A stretch of DNA of 64,000 nucleotides. Source: Nocardioides cynanchi (lineage in GTDB: Bacteria > Actinomycetota > Actinomycetes > Propionibacteriales > Nocardioidaceae). A model generated the notes under the pieces. That model saw only the letters and a list, made by a program, of their open reading frames with translations, searched no databases and had not been told where the DNA came from. The stretch lies in NCBI RefSeq assembly GCF_008761635.1, contig NZ_CP044344.1, positions 2,294,001 to 2,358,000 of the forward strand, in the 5' to 3' direction. The translations under genes were made by a program, and so were the position numbers. Position 1 is the first letter of the stretch; every line of letters starts with the position of its first letter. Below, one piece after another: positions 8,733-17,212 of the stretch.

Positions 8733-11700
8733 TCACTGGGTGCTCATCATGGGGTCGCGGAGCCGGTGCACAAACGAGTAGCCGGTCTCGGTGTTCTTGG
8801 TGATGGCGAGGACTTCGTCCATGTGCGGTTCGAGGGCGGTGACCTTGTCCAGGGGCGCTCCGACGATGAGCTGGAACCCGAGGCCCTTCCACGCCTGGAC
8901 GGCGCGGCCGGCGAACTCGGCGTCGGACTTCACGAACCCCTCGTCGAGAAAGACCGGCGCGAACCTGGGGCGGGCGCGCTCTTCGTCGCCTAGGCGGAAC
9001 CGGAGGGCGGCGCCGACGATGAACGCGACGAGCTCCTGGCTCTCACCGCCGGACTTGCCTCCGAGCGCGGAGTGCGTGGACAGGGTCTGTCCGTCGCTGC
9101 CGTAACGCTCGGCAGTTATCTCGACATGGCGGCGTACGTCGAGGAGCCGGTCGCGGTCGGCGAGCTCGGGGTTGTACCGCGGGTCTTCGCGGCGTCGGAT
9201 GCGGCTCATGAACTGCTGAAGCTGCTTGAACCGGGTCTCGAGCTCCTTCTCGGGCAGCTCGCGGGTCGCCTCGGAGGACAGCCTGCGCAGCTGTCGGGTG
9301 AAGTCCTGGACGTCCTCGCGGATGAGGGTGCGCAGGTGGATGCGCAACCGGTTCCTGTTCGCGCCGAATGGCAGCCCGGCCAGGATGTCGTTGATCGGGT
9401 GGAGCCGCTCCTCGATCTCCTGGACCGCTGACCGCATCGCCCCGTACAGCGGGACGAGATCCTGGCCACTCCACTCGGTGAGCCGCTGGCGCCACACGAG
9501 ACGACGCTCGTGGAGGCCGGTGGACACGATGTGGTCGAGGATCCGCGCGTAGTCGGAGTAGGACTCGACCGTCCGACTGAGGTTGGGGTCCTCCCACTGC
9601 AGCTGGTACTGGGCGAAGATCCGCTCGAGCTCGGCGGTGGAGGACTTTACGGTCCGTTCCGCGGTTGCGACGGCGTCGGTCAGGCTCGACTTCAGACGCA
9701 CGAGGTTGGGCACGAACTCGTCGAGGTTGTCGGGGTCGGCGGGCGCGGCAGCCTTCTTGAACGCTGTGTCGAGGCGTTCCCGCTGGGCGTCGGTGAGCTC
9801 GACGGACTCCCGGTCCTCGATGCGGATGACGTCGTTGGTGACCTCGTCCTGTCGGTCGACCAAGGTCTCCTGCTCCCGGGCGAGCTGGTCGCGACGGTCG
9901 GTGAGCCGGATGCGGGCCCGGCGTCGTTCCTCGAGGTCACCGTCGAGGGAGTCGATGCGAGCCTGGAGCTCCTGCAGCTTGTCGTCGGCGTCTAGGATGC
10001 GCTTGCGGTCCGCTTCGAGCTGCCGGATAGTCTCCGCGGCGCCGTCGACGTCGATCTCGGCGAACGTGTAGTGACCGAGCGCGTCGTAGGCCGTGCGGAG
10101 CCGGTCGAGCTGCCGGATCTGTGCGTCTACGGCGCCCTTGGCCTGGTCGAGCTCGGTGAGCTGTCGTTCGATGTCGGCCAGCTCGGCGTCGATGTCGGCG
10201 ATCGCGTCTTCGTTGCTGAACCCGATGATGTTGGAGACGTCGCTGCGGCCGTGGCTGCCACGCATCCCCTGGCGGGTCTGGCCGGCGAGGGTGACTGCCA
10301 TCCGGACGCCGGCGAGCTGGTCGCTGGTCTCGACGCAGCGGGCGTTCCGGCCGGGGTCGCTGACGTGGCGGCGGACCCAGGCAGTGAACGGGGTGTCCCT
10401 GAAGATAAGCTTGCCGGCGATCTTGGTCGAGTCACCGGTCGTGTCACCGGCGTTCTGGCCGTGGTCGGTCTCGAGGGGGACGCCGACGAACGTGAGCCGT
10501 CCGCGGAGGCGGAGCGGGTCGATGGCTGCGGAGAACTGCTCGAACCGGTCCTTGGGGACGAGCATCTGCCGGGCGGAGGCTCCCAGGACCGTCTCGATGG
10601 CGACGCGCCACCTGGACTCGTCGGCCGGGATGTCGATGAGCTCGGCGAGGAACGGAAGGTCAGCGGGGTCCATGCCGGCGGCTTCGGCGACCGCGGCCCG
10701 CATGTCGTCGAGGTGCTTGGGGACGCGACCGGCGCGGCCTTCGAGGCTGGAGCGTTCGGCGGTGAGGTCGCGCCGGCGTTCCAGAAGCGGGAACTCGCCT
10801 CGGACGACCTCGTCTCGTTGCCGTCCGAGATTCTCGCTGCGCTTGGGGTAGGCGCCCTCGAACTCAGCTGCCTTCTGCCGAGCCTGGGCGAAGTCGTCGG
10901 CGGTGCCGAACGGCGTGTCGATCGCGGCGGTGGCTCCGACGAGCTGGTGGCGGCGGGCCAGGCGCTGGTCGCGGGCTTCGGTGGCGCGGGCGATGTCGAG
11001 GCCGAGGAGCTCGAGGGTCTCCCCGCCACTGTCGCGATGCTGCTTCTTGGTCTGCTCGAGGAGCTCGTGGGTGACGCGTTCGGCGGACTTCGCGGCGTCG
11101 AGCTGGTCGCCCGTCTCCTGCCCGGCCTGCTTGTTGGTTTCGGCGGCGAGGCCGAGCAGCCGGTCCTCGGTGTAAAGGGTCCACAGCTTGAGCGGGGTGT
11201 CGCCGTCGCAGGTGAGGCCGACGGTGTCGATGGTCTCGAGTTCGTCTTGAGCGGCGACCAGGTTGTCGTGGATCTCGGTGACCGGGCCGAGCAGGTCGGC
11301 CTTCTGCTGTTCGGTCTGCATCGCGAGGTAGGAAGCCTCGAGGCTGTCGAAGTGCCGGAGGGCGCTGTCGGCGGTCTCGTAGGTGGCGGGCCGTTCGAGG
11401 ACCATCTCCTTAAACAGCTCGTCGACGGTCCGGATCTGGTGGCCGGACTGGATACGGACCAGGAGCTTGAGGGCCTTGGCGCCGTCGCCGTTGGCTCCGA
11501 TGCCGAGCCGGGTATAGAGGTTGTTGGCGAACGAGGCGTAGCTGTCGTGGTTCCGCAGGCCGGGGAACGCGTTGCGCAGCGCCTTGGGGGCGAAGGACTG
11601 GCCGAGCAGGGCTTCGAGGTCGGCGAGGTCGATGTCGTCGTCGAGGGTCGCCATCCGCATGAGGATGTCGCTGGTGCGGGTCGCCCGGGCGGGGACGTAG

Positions 11701-12233
11701 TAAGCGCGGAGGGCGGTGAAGTGCTGGCCGTGGTCGTTGACGAACGTCATGCCGACCGCGCCCCAGGAGTCTTGGCCTTGGCCGCGGAGGATGTGGTCGA
11801 CGGCGCGGCCGTCGTTGTCGGTGACCGTGTCGGTCTTGCCGCGCAGGTAGGACAGGAGGTTGCGCTGGTCGGCGCCGCGTGCTCGTCCGGTGACGGCGTC
11901 GTTGGAGGCGCCGTTGAATGGGGTGTCGGCCGGCATCATCAGCGCGATGTAGGCATCGAGGAGGGTGCTCTTCCCGGTGCCGGACGCGCCGCTGATGAGC
12001 GTTGCTCCGGGGTGGAACCGGAACCTGACCCGGCCTTCGAAGCCGCCCCAGTTGACGAGCTGGAAGGTCTCGGCGCGCCACTGGACTGTCCGCTCGCCGG
12101 TCTCGCGCAGGTCACGCTGCTGCAAGACCAGCCCGCTGGCGGGTTCGGCGGCGGGTTCAGTGGGGGGCTCGGGGGCAGGCTGGTCGACTTCCTCGTGGCT
12201 GAGCGCGGGTGTGGTGACGTCGGAGGTGGTCAC
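8733..12233 (-). CDS. jetC: Wadjet JetC SMC-like ATPase (MukB-type)
   Basis: A 1166-aa SMC-family protein. Walker A GASGTGKST lies at 82-90, directly after NWGGFEGRVRFRF, the typical SMC head strand. Long heptad-rich coiled coils fill about 290-500 and 660-1000, flanking a hinge-like segment (about 510-660). The C-terminal head has signature GGKSGGESQE and Walker B PVFLDEGF, followed by FQLIVGAPLDK. It is the DNA loop-extruding motor of Wadjet. The first 40 residues are an acidic/Pro-rich tail. It starts 1 nt after the jetB stop, so translation is coupled. Confidence 0.93.
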   Translation of the reverse strand: MTTSDVTTPALSHEEVDQPAPEPPTEPAAEPASGLVLQQRDLRETGERTVQWRAETFQLVNWGGFEGRVRFRFHPGATLISGASGTGKSTLLDAYIALMMPADTPFNGASNDAVTGRARGADQRNLLSYLRGKTDTVTDNDGRAVDHILRGQGQDSWGAVGMTFVNDHGQHFTALRAYYVPARATRTSDILMRMATLDDDIDLADLEALLGQSFAPKALRNAFPGLRNHDSYASFANNLYTRLGIGANGDGAKALKLLVRIQSGHQIRTVDELFKEMVLERPATYETADSALRHFDSLEASYLAMQTEQQKADLLGPVTEIHDNLVAAQDELETIDTVGLTCDGDTPLKLWTLYTEDRLLGLAAETNKQAGQETGDQLDAAKSAERVTHELLEQTKKQHRDSGGETLELLGLDIARATEARDQRLARRHQLVGATAAIDTPFGTADDFAQARQKAAEFEGAYPKRSENLGRQRDEVVRGEFPLLERRRDLTAERSSLEGRAGRVPKHLDDMRAAVAEAAGMDPADLPFLAELIDIPADESRWRVAIETVLGASARQMLVPKDRFEQFSAAIDPLRLRGRLTFVGVPLETDHGQNAGDTTGDSTKIAGKLIFRDTPFTAWVRRHVSDPGRNARCVETSDQLAGVRMAVTLAGQTRQGMRGSHGRSDVSNIIGFSNEDAIADIDAELADIERQLTELDQAKGAVDAQIRQLDRLRTAYDALGHYTFAEIDVDGAAETIRQLEADRKRILDADDKLQELQARIDSLDGDLEERRRARIRLTDRRDQLAREQETLVDRQDEVTNDVIRIEDRESVELTDAQRERLDTAFKKAAAPADPDNLDEFVPNLVRLKSSLTDAVATAERTVKSSTAELERIFAQYQLQWEDPNLSRTVESYSDYARILDHIVSTGLHERRLVWRQRLTEWSGQDLVPLYGAMRSAVQEIEERLHPINDILAGLPFGANRNRLRIHLRTLIREDVQDFTRQLRRLSSEATRELPEKELETRFKQLQQFMSRIRRREDPRYNPELADRDRLLDVRRHVEITAERYGSDGQTLSTHSALGGKSGGESQELVAFIVGAALRFRLGDEERARPRFAPVFLDEGFVKSDAEFAGRAVQAWKGLGFQLIVGAPLDKVTALEPHMDEVLAITKNTETGYSFVHRLRDPMMSTQ

Positions 12234-12234
12234 G

Positions 12235-13074
12235 TCAGCTCACCTCCACAGCCGACTCGAGCTGCTCGGCGACGTCGTCGCCCTGCCTGCTGTTGCCCTC
12301 GCTGTCGGGTGACTCGGGGTCGGTCCCGTTCTGGTCCATTAGCCACCGCAGGAGGTCTTGGAGGCGCTCGAGCGGGAGCAGGACCTCGATGGCGATGCTC
12401 ACCTCGAACCGGTCGCCGGTGCTCGGTCCGATCAAGAGGCCGGCCTTGTAGACGGTCTCAATGGCCTTCGCGGCACGCTTGGCGTCGCCGGCGGCGTCGG
12501 TGGCGTGCTCGGGCCGGTACTCGGTGATGGCCTCGAGCATCTCCTCGCGGTCGACGAAGACCCGGTCGGCGCCGGATGCCTGTTCGCTGCGGAGCCGGGT
12601 GCGGAGGAAGACCAGCAGGATGGTGTCCTCACGTCCCCACGGGGCGTCGTAGAGCAGGGTCGGGTACCGGCCGGACCCTTCGGGGACGACCTGTCGTTTG
12701 TAGGCGACCTCGCGGTCGAGGTCGAGGTGGAGGTCGAGGAACAGGTCGTTGAGGCGGGCCCGGATCAGGCGACGGTGTTCCAGCAGGGCCTTCCACTCGC
12801 GGGCGTGGGTCTGCGCGCTGATGAACCGATTCTTCAGGAGCACGACCAGCGCCCTGCGGGCCGCGACGTCAAGGGTTCCCTCATCGCCTTCCCACAGGGC
12901 CAGGGTCGACTGGTCGAGGTCGTCGAGGTAGGCGTCGTCCCCGCTGCCCATCGACTCGCCCGTCGTCTCGGCCGCGCCGGTGACCTCGTCCGGGTCGGCC
13001 GACGAGTCAGCTGGGTCGGCTGGCGAGACCGCCCCGACGGCGTGGAGGTCAAGGTCGGTGTGCTGGTCAGTCAT
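12235..13074 (-). CDS. jetB: Wadjet JetB (DUF4194, MukE/kite-like)
   Basis: A 279-aa protein of the DUF4194 family, the kite (tandem winged-helix) subunit of the Wadjet SMC complex. Recognisable stretches are LVVLLKNRFISAQTHAREW and the arginine-rich DTILLVFLRTRLRSEQ. The N-terminal 60 residues are acidic and low-complexity, probably disordered. It bridges JetA kleisin and JetC heads. Its start overlaps the jetA stop by 4 nt and its stop is 1 nt from jetC, placing it within a tightly coupled operon. Confidence 0.88.
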   Translation of the reverse strand: MTDQHTDLDLHAVGAVSPADPADSSADPDEVTGAAETTGESMGSGDDAYLDDLDQSTLALWEGDEGTLDVAARRALVVLLKNRFISAQTHAREWKALLEHRRLIRARLNDLFLDLHLDLDREVAYKRQVVPEGSGRYPTLLYDAPWGREDTILLVFLRTRLRSEQASGADRVFVDREEMLEAITEYRPEHATDAAGDAKRAAKAIETVYKAGLLIGPSTGDRFEVSIAIEVLLPLERLQDLLRWLMDQNGTDPESPDSEGNSRQGDDVAEQLESAVEVS

Positions 13075-14639
13075 GAGGCTGTCACCTCCGAGTAGTCACG
13101 ATCGGTCGACGCATCGGTGCCTGCGCCGCCGCCTGCGTCCGGGTCAATCTGCGCGTGCGGCTCGTCCGGGTTGTCGAGGGTGGGATGGAGCTTGGGGAGC
13201 ACGAAGTCGCGTTCGGTGCCGTCGGGCCGGATGGCGCGGTAGCTCTCGTCAGCATGCGGCTCCTGCTGGAGCTCGGCGTAGTTGGTGGCGAGGTGGAGGA
13301 GGCCGAGGATCTCCACGGGCCGGCGCATGTCGGTGTCGAGGGCGTCGAAGATGGCACCGAGAGAGGCGCGTGCATCCGGGTCGGTGAGGGCTGCCATCAA
13401 GGAGCCCAGGAGAGCTTCCAGGGTGGGCCCGCCCTGGCGGCGGAGCTCGTCGAGGGACAGCGCTTCGGGGAGCTCGTCGGCCAGCTCCTGGAGCGGAGCC
13501 GGGGCGAGCTCGTTGGCGGGGTCGTGGAACCTCTCGCGCAGGTGCTTGACGTCGACGCGGGCCGGCAGCAGCGGCAGGGGGACGTGGGCGCGGGGGCCAG
13601 CGGTCTCCATCCACGTGTCGAGCTCGGCTTCGAGCTTGCGGAGGGTGTCGTCGAGCTCGCGGTCGCGGGTGATGTCGTGGGTGACGATGTACTCCCGCAG
13701 CGTGGCCGAGACGCGGCTGCGTTGGGCGAGCACGTCGTCGATGCCGCGCCGGATCAGCGCGACGGTGCCGCGGAGCTCACGGCGGTCGTGGTCGAGCAGG
13801 ATTTCTCCGGCTAGCGGGTGGCTGACGAGGGCGGTCAGGTCTTCGCGGAGCTGCAGCAGAAGCTCTTCGTCGCGGAGCAGGGTGAACGCGCCGGCGAACG
13901 CGCGGCCTTCGGGGGTGGCCGTCTGGATCCTGTCGGCACGTTCGAGGTAGTCGTCAATGACCTGGCCGGCGGACCTGCTCTCGGCTCGGAAGGAGGCGAG
14001 GATGTCCGAGCGCATCCGGCCGAACGCTTCTTCGACGCGAGCGAACTCGCTGGGGAGGCCGGCGACCAGCCCGAGGAGCTCGGTGTAACCCTCGAGCATG
14101 TAGTCGGGCGTCACGGGGGTGAGCTCGGCGCCCTGGGTGATGCGGTCGCGGTCGGCGGTGAGCCGGGCGATCTCGGCGTCCAGGATCTCGACGCGGGCGC
14201 GTGGGTCGGGGTTCGCTTCGGCGTTAAATCGGCGGACCGCGGACAAGATCGTGGAGATCCGGTGCTCGCTGAGGCTGGCCCGTTCGCGGGTGAGGCTCTT
14301 GACCAGGGCGAGGGCGTCTTGGGCGTGGGACGTTAGCGAGTAGACCTCGGCGCCGGTCTCGTCGGTGCTGCGTACGAGCCAGCGGCCGCGCATCCATCGC
14401 AGGCATAGGTCTCGGCCGGCGCCCGATGGGAGCTCGGCAAGTCCGGCGAGCCGGAGCTCGGTCAGATAGGCGTCGACCTGGTCGTGGAGTCGGGCGGCCG
14501 GCACGAAGCGGGTGTCGCGGCCGAATGACGACCGGAAGATGGCGATGATGACCGGCGCCTGGCGTTGGTGGAGGAGGGTGAGCGTGGGCTGCTCGAACGC
14601 GCCGCGGACGCGCTCAAGCTCCCCCGGAATGTCGCTCAT
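13071..14639 (-). CDS. jetA: Wadjet JetA (DUF3375, MukF-like kleisin)
   Basis: A 522-aa DUF3375 protein, the kleisin of the Wadjet complex. The N-terminal winged helix (about 10-80) is followed by helical, heptad-containing stretches (about 140-330) and a C-terminal winged-helix region. The ATG at 14639 has a good Shine-Dalgarno sequence (GGAAAGGAAG) 2-3 nt upstream, unlike the many leaderless genes of the host backbone. First gene of jetABCD; gene order and the four-gene set fit type I Wadjet. The ends at residues 1-10 and the acidic C-terminal tail (about 490-522) are less conserved. Confidence 0.9.
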   Translation of the reverse strand: MSDIPGELERVRGAFEQPTLTLLHQRQAPVIIAIFRSSFGRDTRFVPAARLHDQVDAYLTELRLAGLAELPSGAGRDLCLRWMRGRWLVRSTDETGAEVYSLTSHAQDALALVKSLTRERASLSEHRISTILSAVRRFNAEANPDPRARVEILDAEIARLTADRDRITQGAELTPVTPDYMLEGYTELLGLVAGLPSEFARVEEAFGRMRSDILASFRAESRSAGQVIDDYLERADRIQTATPEGRAFAGAFTLLRDEELLLQLREDLTALVSHPLAGEILLDHDRRELRGTVALIRRGIDDVLAQRSRVSATLREYIVTHDITRDRELDDTLRKLEAELDTWMETAGPRAHVPLPLLPARVDVKHLRERFHDPANELAPAPLQELADELPEALSLDELRRQGGPTLEALLGSLMAALTDPDARASLGAIFDALDTDMRRPVEILGLLHLATNYAELQQEPHADESYRAIRPDGTERDFVLPKLHPTLDNPDEPHAQIDPDAGGGAGTDASTDRDYSEVTAS

Positions 14640-14989
14640 GTCTTCCTTTCCCCGTTCAGCTCGGGGACTGGGTCCGCCGGCGCCCGAGCGCGAAGGCCAC
14701 TGTTACACGAACCGCCGACAGCCGCGCGCTTTCGCTCTCCCCGGCGACGCGGGCGTGCAACCTCCGGCAGTCAGCCTTCGGCTCCTCTCGGGTGACGCCG
14801 GCGGAACAGAGTCGGGCCAAGGCCTGGGCGCGGTAGATTCCAGGCGCAAGCGGTGCGTTTCGTGTGCCAACACTCCAATTCAGCCAACTTGGCACACGAG
14901 GGCACCGTCTTTGCGGTGGCCGCAACGGCCTCTTGGCGGGGCCGCAAATGGGGTCTGACCTGCGCGATCAGTAACCTGAGCCCCAACGA
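14640..14989. other. Intergenic region between jetA and the tRNA, with an inverted repeat
   Basis: 350 bases without a supported gene. It must contain the jetABCD promoter (minus strand). The notable element is a perfect 11-bp inverted repeat: TCGTGTGCCAA at 14860-14870 and its complement at 14889-14899, 18 nt apart. This may be an operator, or a recombinase site at the island border. Confidence 0.5.
14860..14899. repeat. 11-bp perfect inverted repeat upstream of jetA
   Basis: Arms TCGTGTGCCAA / TTGGCACACGA separated by 18 nt, centred about 240 nt upstream of jetA and 110 nt before the tRNA. Two half-sites with this spacing could bind a dimeric regulator with loose spacing or a recombinase pair. 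Role unknown. Confidence 0.55.
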
Positions 14990-15071
14990 TCCCCGGTTGG
15001 TCTGCCGGTAGGGCCCGCCTGACTTTGAATCAGGACTAGCGACGCAGGTTCGACTCCTGCCCGGGGAGCCA
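14990..15071 (+). tRNA. tRNA-Gln (anticodon UUG), atypical variable loop
   Basis: A cloverleaf can be drawn: acceptor TCCCCGG with CCGGGGA, D-stem GGTC/GGCC, anticodon stem CCTGA/TCAGG with loop CTTTGAA (anticodon TTG), T-stem GCAGG/CCTGC with loop TTCGACT, then discriminator G and encoded CCA. U1-A72 and G73 agree with glutamine identity. The variable loop (ACTAGCGAC, 9 nt) is longer than the 4-5 nt of class I tRNAs, and the total is 82 nt with CCA. It marks the right edge of the defence island and could be an integration target or an element-borne tRNA. The defence genes lie on its 5' side, unusual for 3'-end integration. Confidence 0.75.
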
Positions 15072-15079
15072 CGCCGCAC

Positions 15080-15140
15080 GGACATACCTTGTCGGCGGCC
15101 CCGGGCCTCCGGGCCACTGATCGCCGACCTAGGTATGTCC
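15080..15140. terminator. Long hairpin after the tRNA
   Basis: GGACATACCT (15080-15089) pairs with AGGTATGTCC (15131-15140), continued by GTCGGCG/CGCCGAC and an inner GGCCC/GGGCC stem. The structure lies 8 nt after the tRNA CCA and ends before the ligC-like promoter, so a tRNA terminator or processing signal is likely. There is no T-run. Confidence 0.55.
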
Positions 15141-15151
15141 GGCGGTCGGGT

Positions 15152-15157
15152 TAGGGT
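15152..15157 (+). promoter_or_regulatory. -10 box TAGGGT of the DNA ligase gene (leaderless)
   Basis: TAGGGT ends 6 nt before the ATG at 15164, so the transcript should begin at or next to the start codon. The same TANNNT-N6/7-start arrangement is seen at several other genes of the window. Confidence 0.55.
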
Positions 15158-15163
15158 CGCGGC

Positions 15164-16288
15164 ATGGACCTGCCCGTGATGCCGCCGGTGCGGCCGATGC
15201 TGGCCAAGTCGGTCAAGGGGATCCCCGACCCGGCGAAGTACGTCGTCGACGGGGTCGGTGGGCTGAGCTTCGAGCCCAAGTGGGACGGCTTCCGCTGCCT
15301 GGTCTTCAAGGACGGCGACGAGGTGGAGCTGGCCAGCCGCAACACCAAGCCGCTGACCCGCTACTTCCCCGAGGTGGCAGCGGCGATGCGCGAGCAGCTG
15401 CCCGACCGGTGCGTCCTCGACGGCGAGATCTTCGTGGCCCTGCGCGGCGCCGACGGCGGCGACCGGCTGGAGTTCGAGACGCTCCAGGAGCGGATCCACC
15501 CCGCCAAGAGCCGGATCGACATGCTGGCCGAGACGACGCCCGCGGGGTTCGTCGCGTTCGACCTCCTGGCGCTGGGCGACACGTCGTACGTCGACCAGCC
15601 GTTCTCCCGGCGTCGCGCGACGCTGGAGCAGGCTCTGGCCGGCCTGGCCGGCCCGTGCTTCCTGACCAAGACGACCAGCGACCCGGCCGTCGCGGAGCGC
15701 TGGTTCCACCAGTTCGAGGGCGCCGGCCTGGACGGCGTGGTCGCCAAGCCGCTCAACGCGCCGTACGCGGAGAACGCCCGCACCATGCTCAAGATCAAGC
15801 ACGAGCGCACCGCCGACGTCGTGGTCGCCGGCTATCGCGAGCACAAGACCAGCACCCCGGAGCGGCCCCTGCTCGGCAGCCTGCTCCTCGGTCTGTACGA
15901 CGGCGCCGGAGGCGGCGGCGAGCTCCAGCACGTGGGGGTCAGCGCCAGCTTCACCGAGGCCCGGCGGGCCGAGCTGATCGAGCAGCTCCAGCCGCTCGTC
16001 GTCCCCATCGAGGAGCACCCGTGGGGCCGCTGGTCGGAGTTCCTGACCGCCAACCCCGACCGGGTGCCGGGCACGCAGAGCCGGTGGAGCCAGGGCAAGG
16101 ACCTCAGCTTCACGCCTCTGCGTCCCGACCTGGTGATCGAGGTGGCCTACGACCACATGGAGGGCCGCCGGTTCCGGCACACCGCGCAGTTCCGGCGCTG
16201 GCGCACCGACCGCGACCCCGAGAGCTGTGGCTACGACCAGCTCGAGGAGGCGGCGTCCTACGACCTGACCGACGTGCTCGGCCCGTGA
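15164..16288 (+). CDS. ATP-dependent DNA ligase (LigC/LigD-ligase type)
   Basis: A 374-aa ligase. Motif I PKWDGFRCLVF places the adenylated lysine at about residue 41; RNTK (motif Ia region), LDGEIF (motif III), FVAFDLLALG (motif IIIa), DGVVAKPLN (motif IV) and MLKIKHERTAD (motif V) follow in order. The C-terminal OB domain ends in QFRRWRTDRDP. Size matches mycobacterial LigC (about 360 aa), a nick-sealing enzyme acting in non-homologous end joining and back-up repair. A LigD-type polymerase gene lies 4 kb away, but no Ku is in the window. The leaderless -10 supports the chosen start. It is the first backbone gene after the island. Confidence 0.9.
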   Translation: MDLPVMPPVRPMLAKSVKGIPDPAKYVVDGVGGLSFEPKWDGFRCLVFKDGDEVELASRNTKPLTRYFPEVAAAMREQLPDRCVLDGEIFVALRGADGGDRLEFETLQERIHPAKSRIDMLAETTPAGFVAFDLLALGDTSYVDQPFSRRRATLEQALAGLAGPCFLTKTTSDPAVAERWFHQFEGAGLDGVVAKPLNAPYAENARTMLKIKHERTADVVVAGYREHKTSTPERPLLGSLLLGLYDGAGGGGELQHVGVSASFTEARRAELIEQLQPLVVPIEEHPWGRWSEFLTANPDRVPGTQSRWSQGKDLSFTPLRPDLVIEVAYDHMEGRRFRHTAQFRRWRTDRDPESCGYDQLEEAASYDLTDVLGP

Positions 16289-16346
16289 CCGGCCCGGCCC
16301 GCGGATGACCTAGGCTTTCGGCGCCACCACCCCACCGGGAGCAGCC

Positions 16347-16883
16347 ATGAGCGAGACCTACACCGTCGTCCTCCTCGTCGAGCAGGCGCTGACAGCCCAG
16401 GACGCGGCCCAGGTGCACTCGCTGCACGAGGCCCTCGAGGCTGACGTGCACTACCACGTGCTCCTGCCGGTGGAGGACGCCGCCGCCCGGGTCGAGGCGG
16501 CGATGGGCTCCATCAACGGTGACGGCCTGGTCGCGCCCGCGAGCCCCGTCTCGCTCGAGGAGCTGGAGACCGCCCGCGAGTACACCGAGCACCAGTCCGC
16601 CGCCGAGCTGGCGAGCACCCTGGCGGCCCTGACTGCAGCCGGCGCCACCGCCGACGGAGAAGTTGTCGACGACGACCCGATCACCGCTCTCGCCGCGAGC
16701 GTGGCCCGCCTCGACGCCGGGGAGGCGATCATCCTGACCCGCTCCCACGTGGTCGCGGAGTTCTTCCATGTCGACTGGACCTCCCGCGCGCGCCGCCGGA
16801 TCGGGGTCCCCCTCCTCCACCTGCTCGAGCACGAGAGCTTCGACGAGCAGGCGGGCGCCGGCGAGGGCGTCACCGGGCTGTGA
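16347..16883 (+). CDS. Conserved actinobacterial hypothetical protein (universal-stress-like)
   Basis: 178 aa, soluble. TYTVVLLVEQAL at the start and EAIILTRSHVVAEFFHVDWTSRARRRIGVPLLHLLEH near the end resemble a Rossmann-like alpha/beta protein (universal stress or indole-type folds), without a diagnostic nucleotide motif. Its stop overlaps the next gene's GTG start by 4 nt. A GGGAGCAG Shine-Dalgarno-like sequence lies just before the ATG. I cannot assign a function. Confidence 0.6.
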   Translation: MSETYTVVLLVEQALTAQDAAQVHSLHEALEADVHYHVLLPVEDAAARVEAAMGSINGDGLVAPASPVSLEELETAREYTEHQSAAELASTLAALTAAGATADGEVVDDDPITALAASVARLDAGEAIILTRSHVVAEFFHVDWTSRARRRIGVPLLHLLEHESFDEQAGAGEGVTGL

Positions 16884-17212
16884 GTCGGGCCGGCTTCGCG
16901 GGCACGGCGCGGGTCGCGAGCGGCTCGCTGCCCACCGACGCGCTGTCGTCGTACGACGTCAGGGTGGCCGACGGACGGCTGCGGCTGAGTGCCAGCGGCG
17001 CCACCGGCGTGGTGCTCGACGTCCCGGTCGACGACGTCCGCGTCCGCCCGCTCGGGCGCGCCGGCACCTCGGTCGTGGAGATCGCGGGCGCGCCGATCCT
17101 GGTCGACCTGACCCGTCGTACCTCTCCCGGCACCCGTCGGCTGATCCCGGCGCTGCGCGGCCGCTGGCTGCGGCGACGGTTCGTCACCGCTCTGCACGGT
17201 GGCGCTCGATGA
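16880..17212 (+). CDS. Small hypothetical protein
   Basis: 110 aa, starting at a GTG that overlaps the preceding stop (GTGA) and ending in an ATGA overlap with the next gene, so it is the middle of a coupled three-gene operon. It reads as beta-rich in the first 80 residues (RVASGSLP, YDVRVADGRLRLSASG, VVEIAGAPILVDLTRR), ending in a basic tail (LRGRWLRRRF). It could be a PH-like or immunoglobulin-like fold; nothing more can be said. Confidence 0.55.
   Translation: MSRAGFAGTARVASGSLPTDALSSYDVRVADGRLRLSASGATGVVLDVPVDDVRVRPLGRAGTSVVEIAGAPILVDLTRRTSPGTRRLIPALRGRWLRRRFVTALHGGAR

Noticed and set aside
10071..12527. 818-codon plus-strand ORF opposite jetC
   Set aside because: Val/Gly/Glu-rich antisense shadow caused by high GC; the minus strand encodes a full SMC ATPase with all motifs.
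14771..16180. 469-codon minus-strand ORF across the tRNA and ligase
   Set aside because: Antisense to a clear DNA ligase and crosses a tRNA gene; no recognisable domain.
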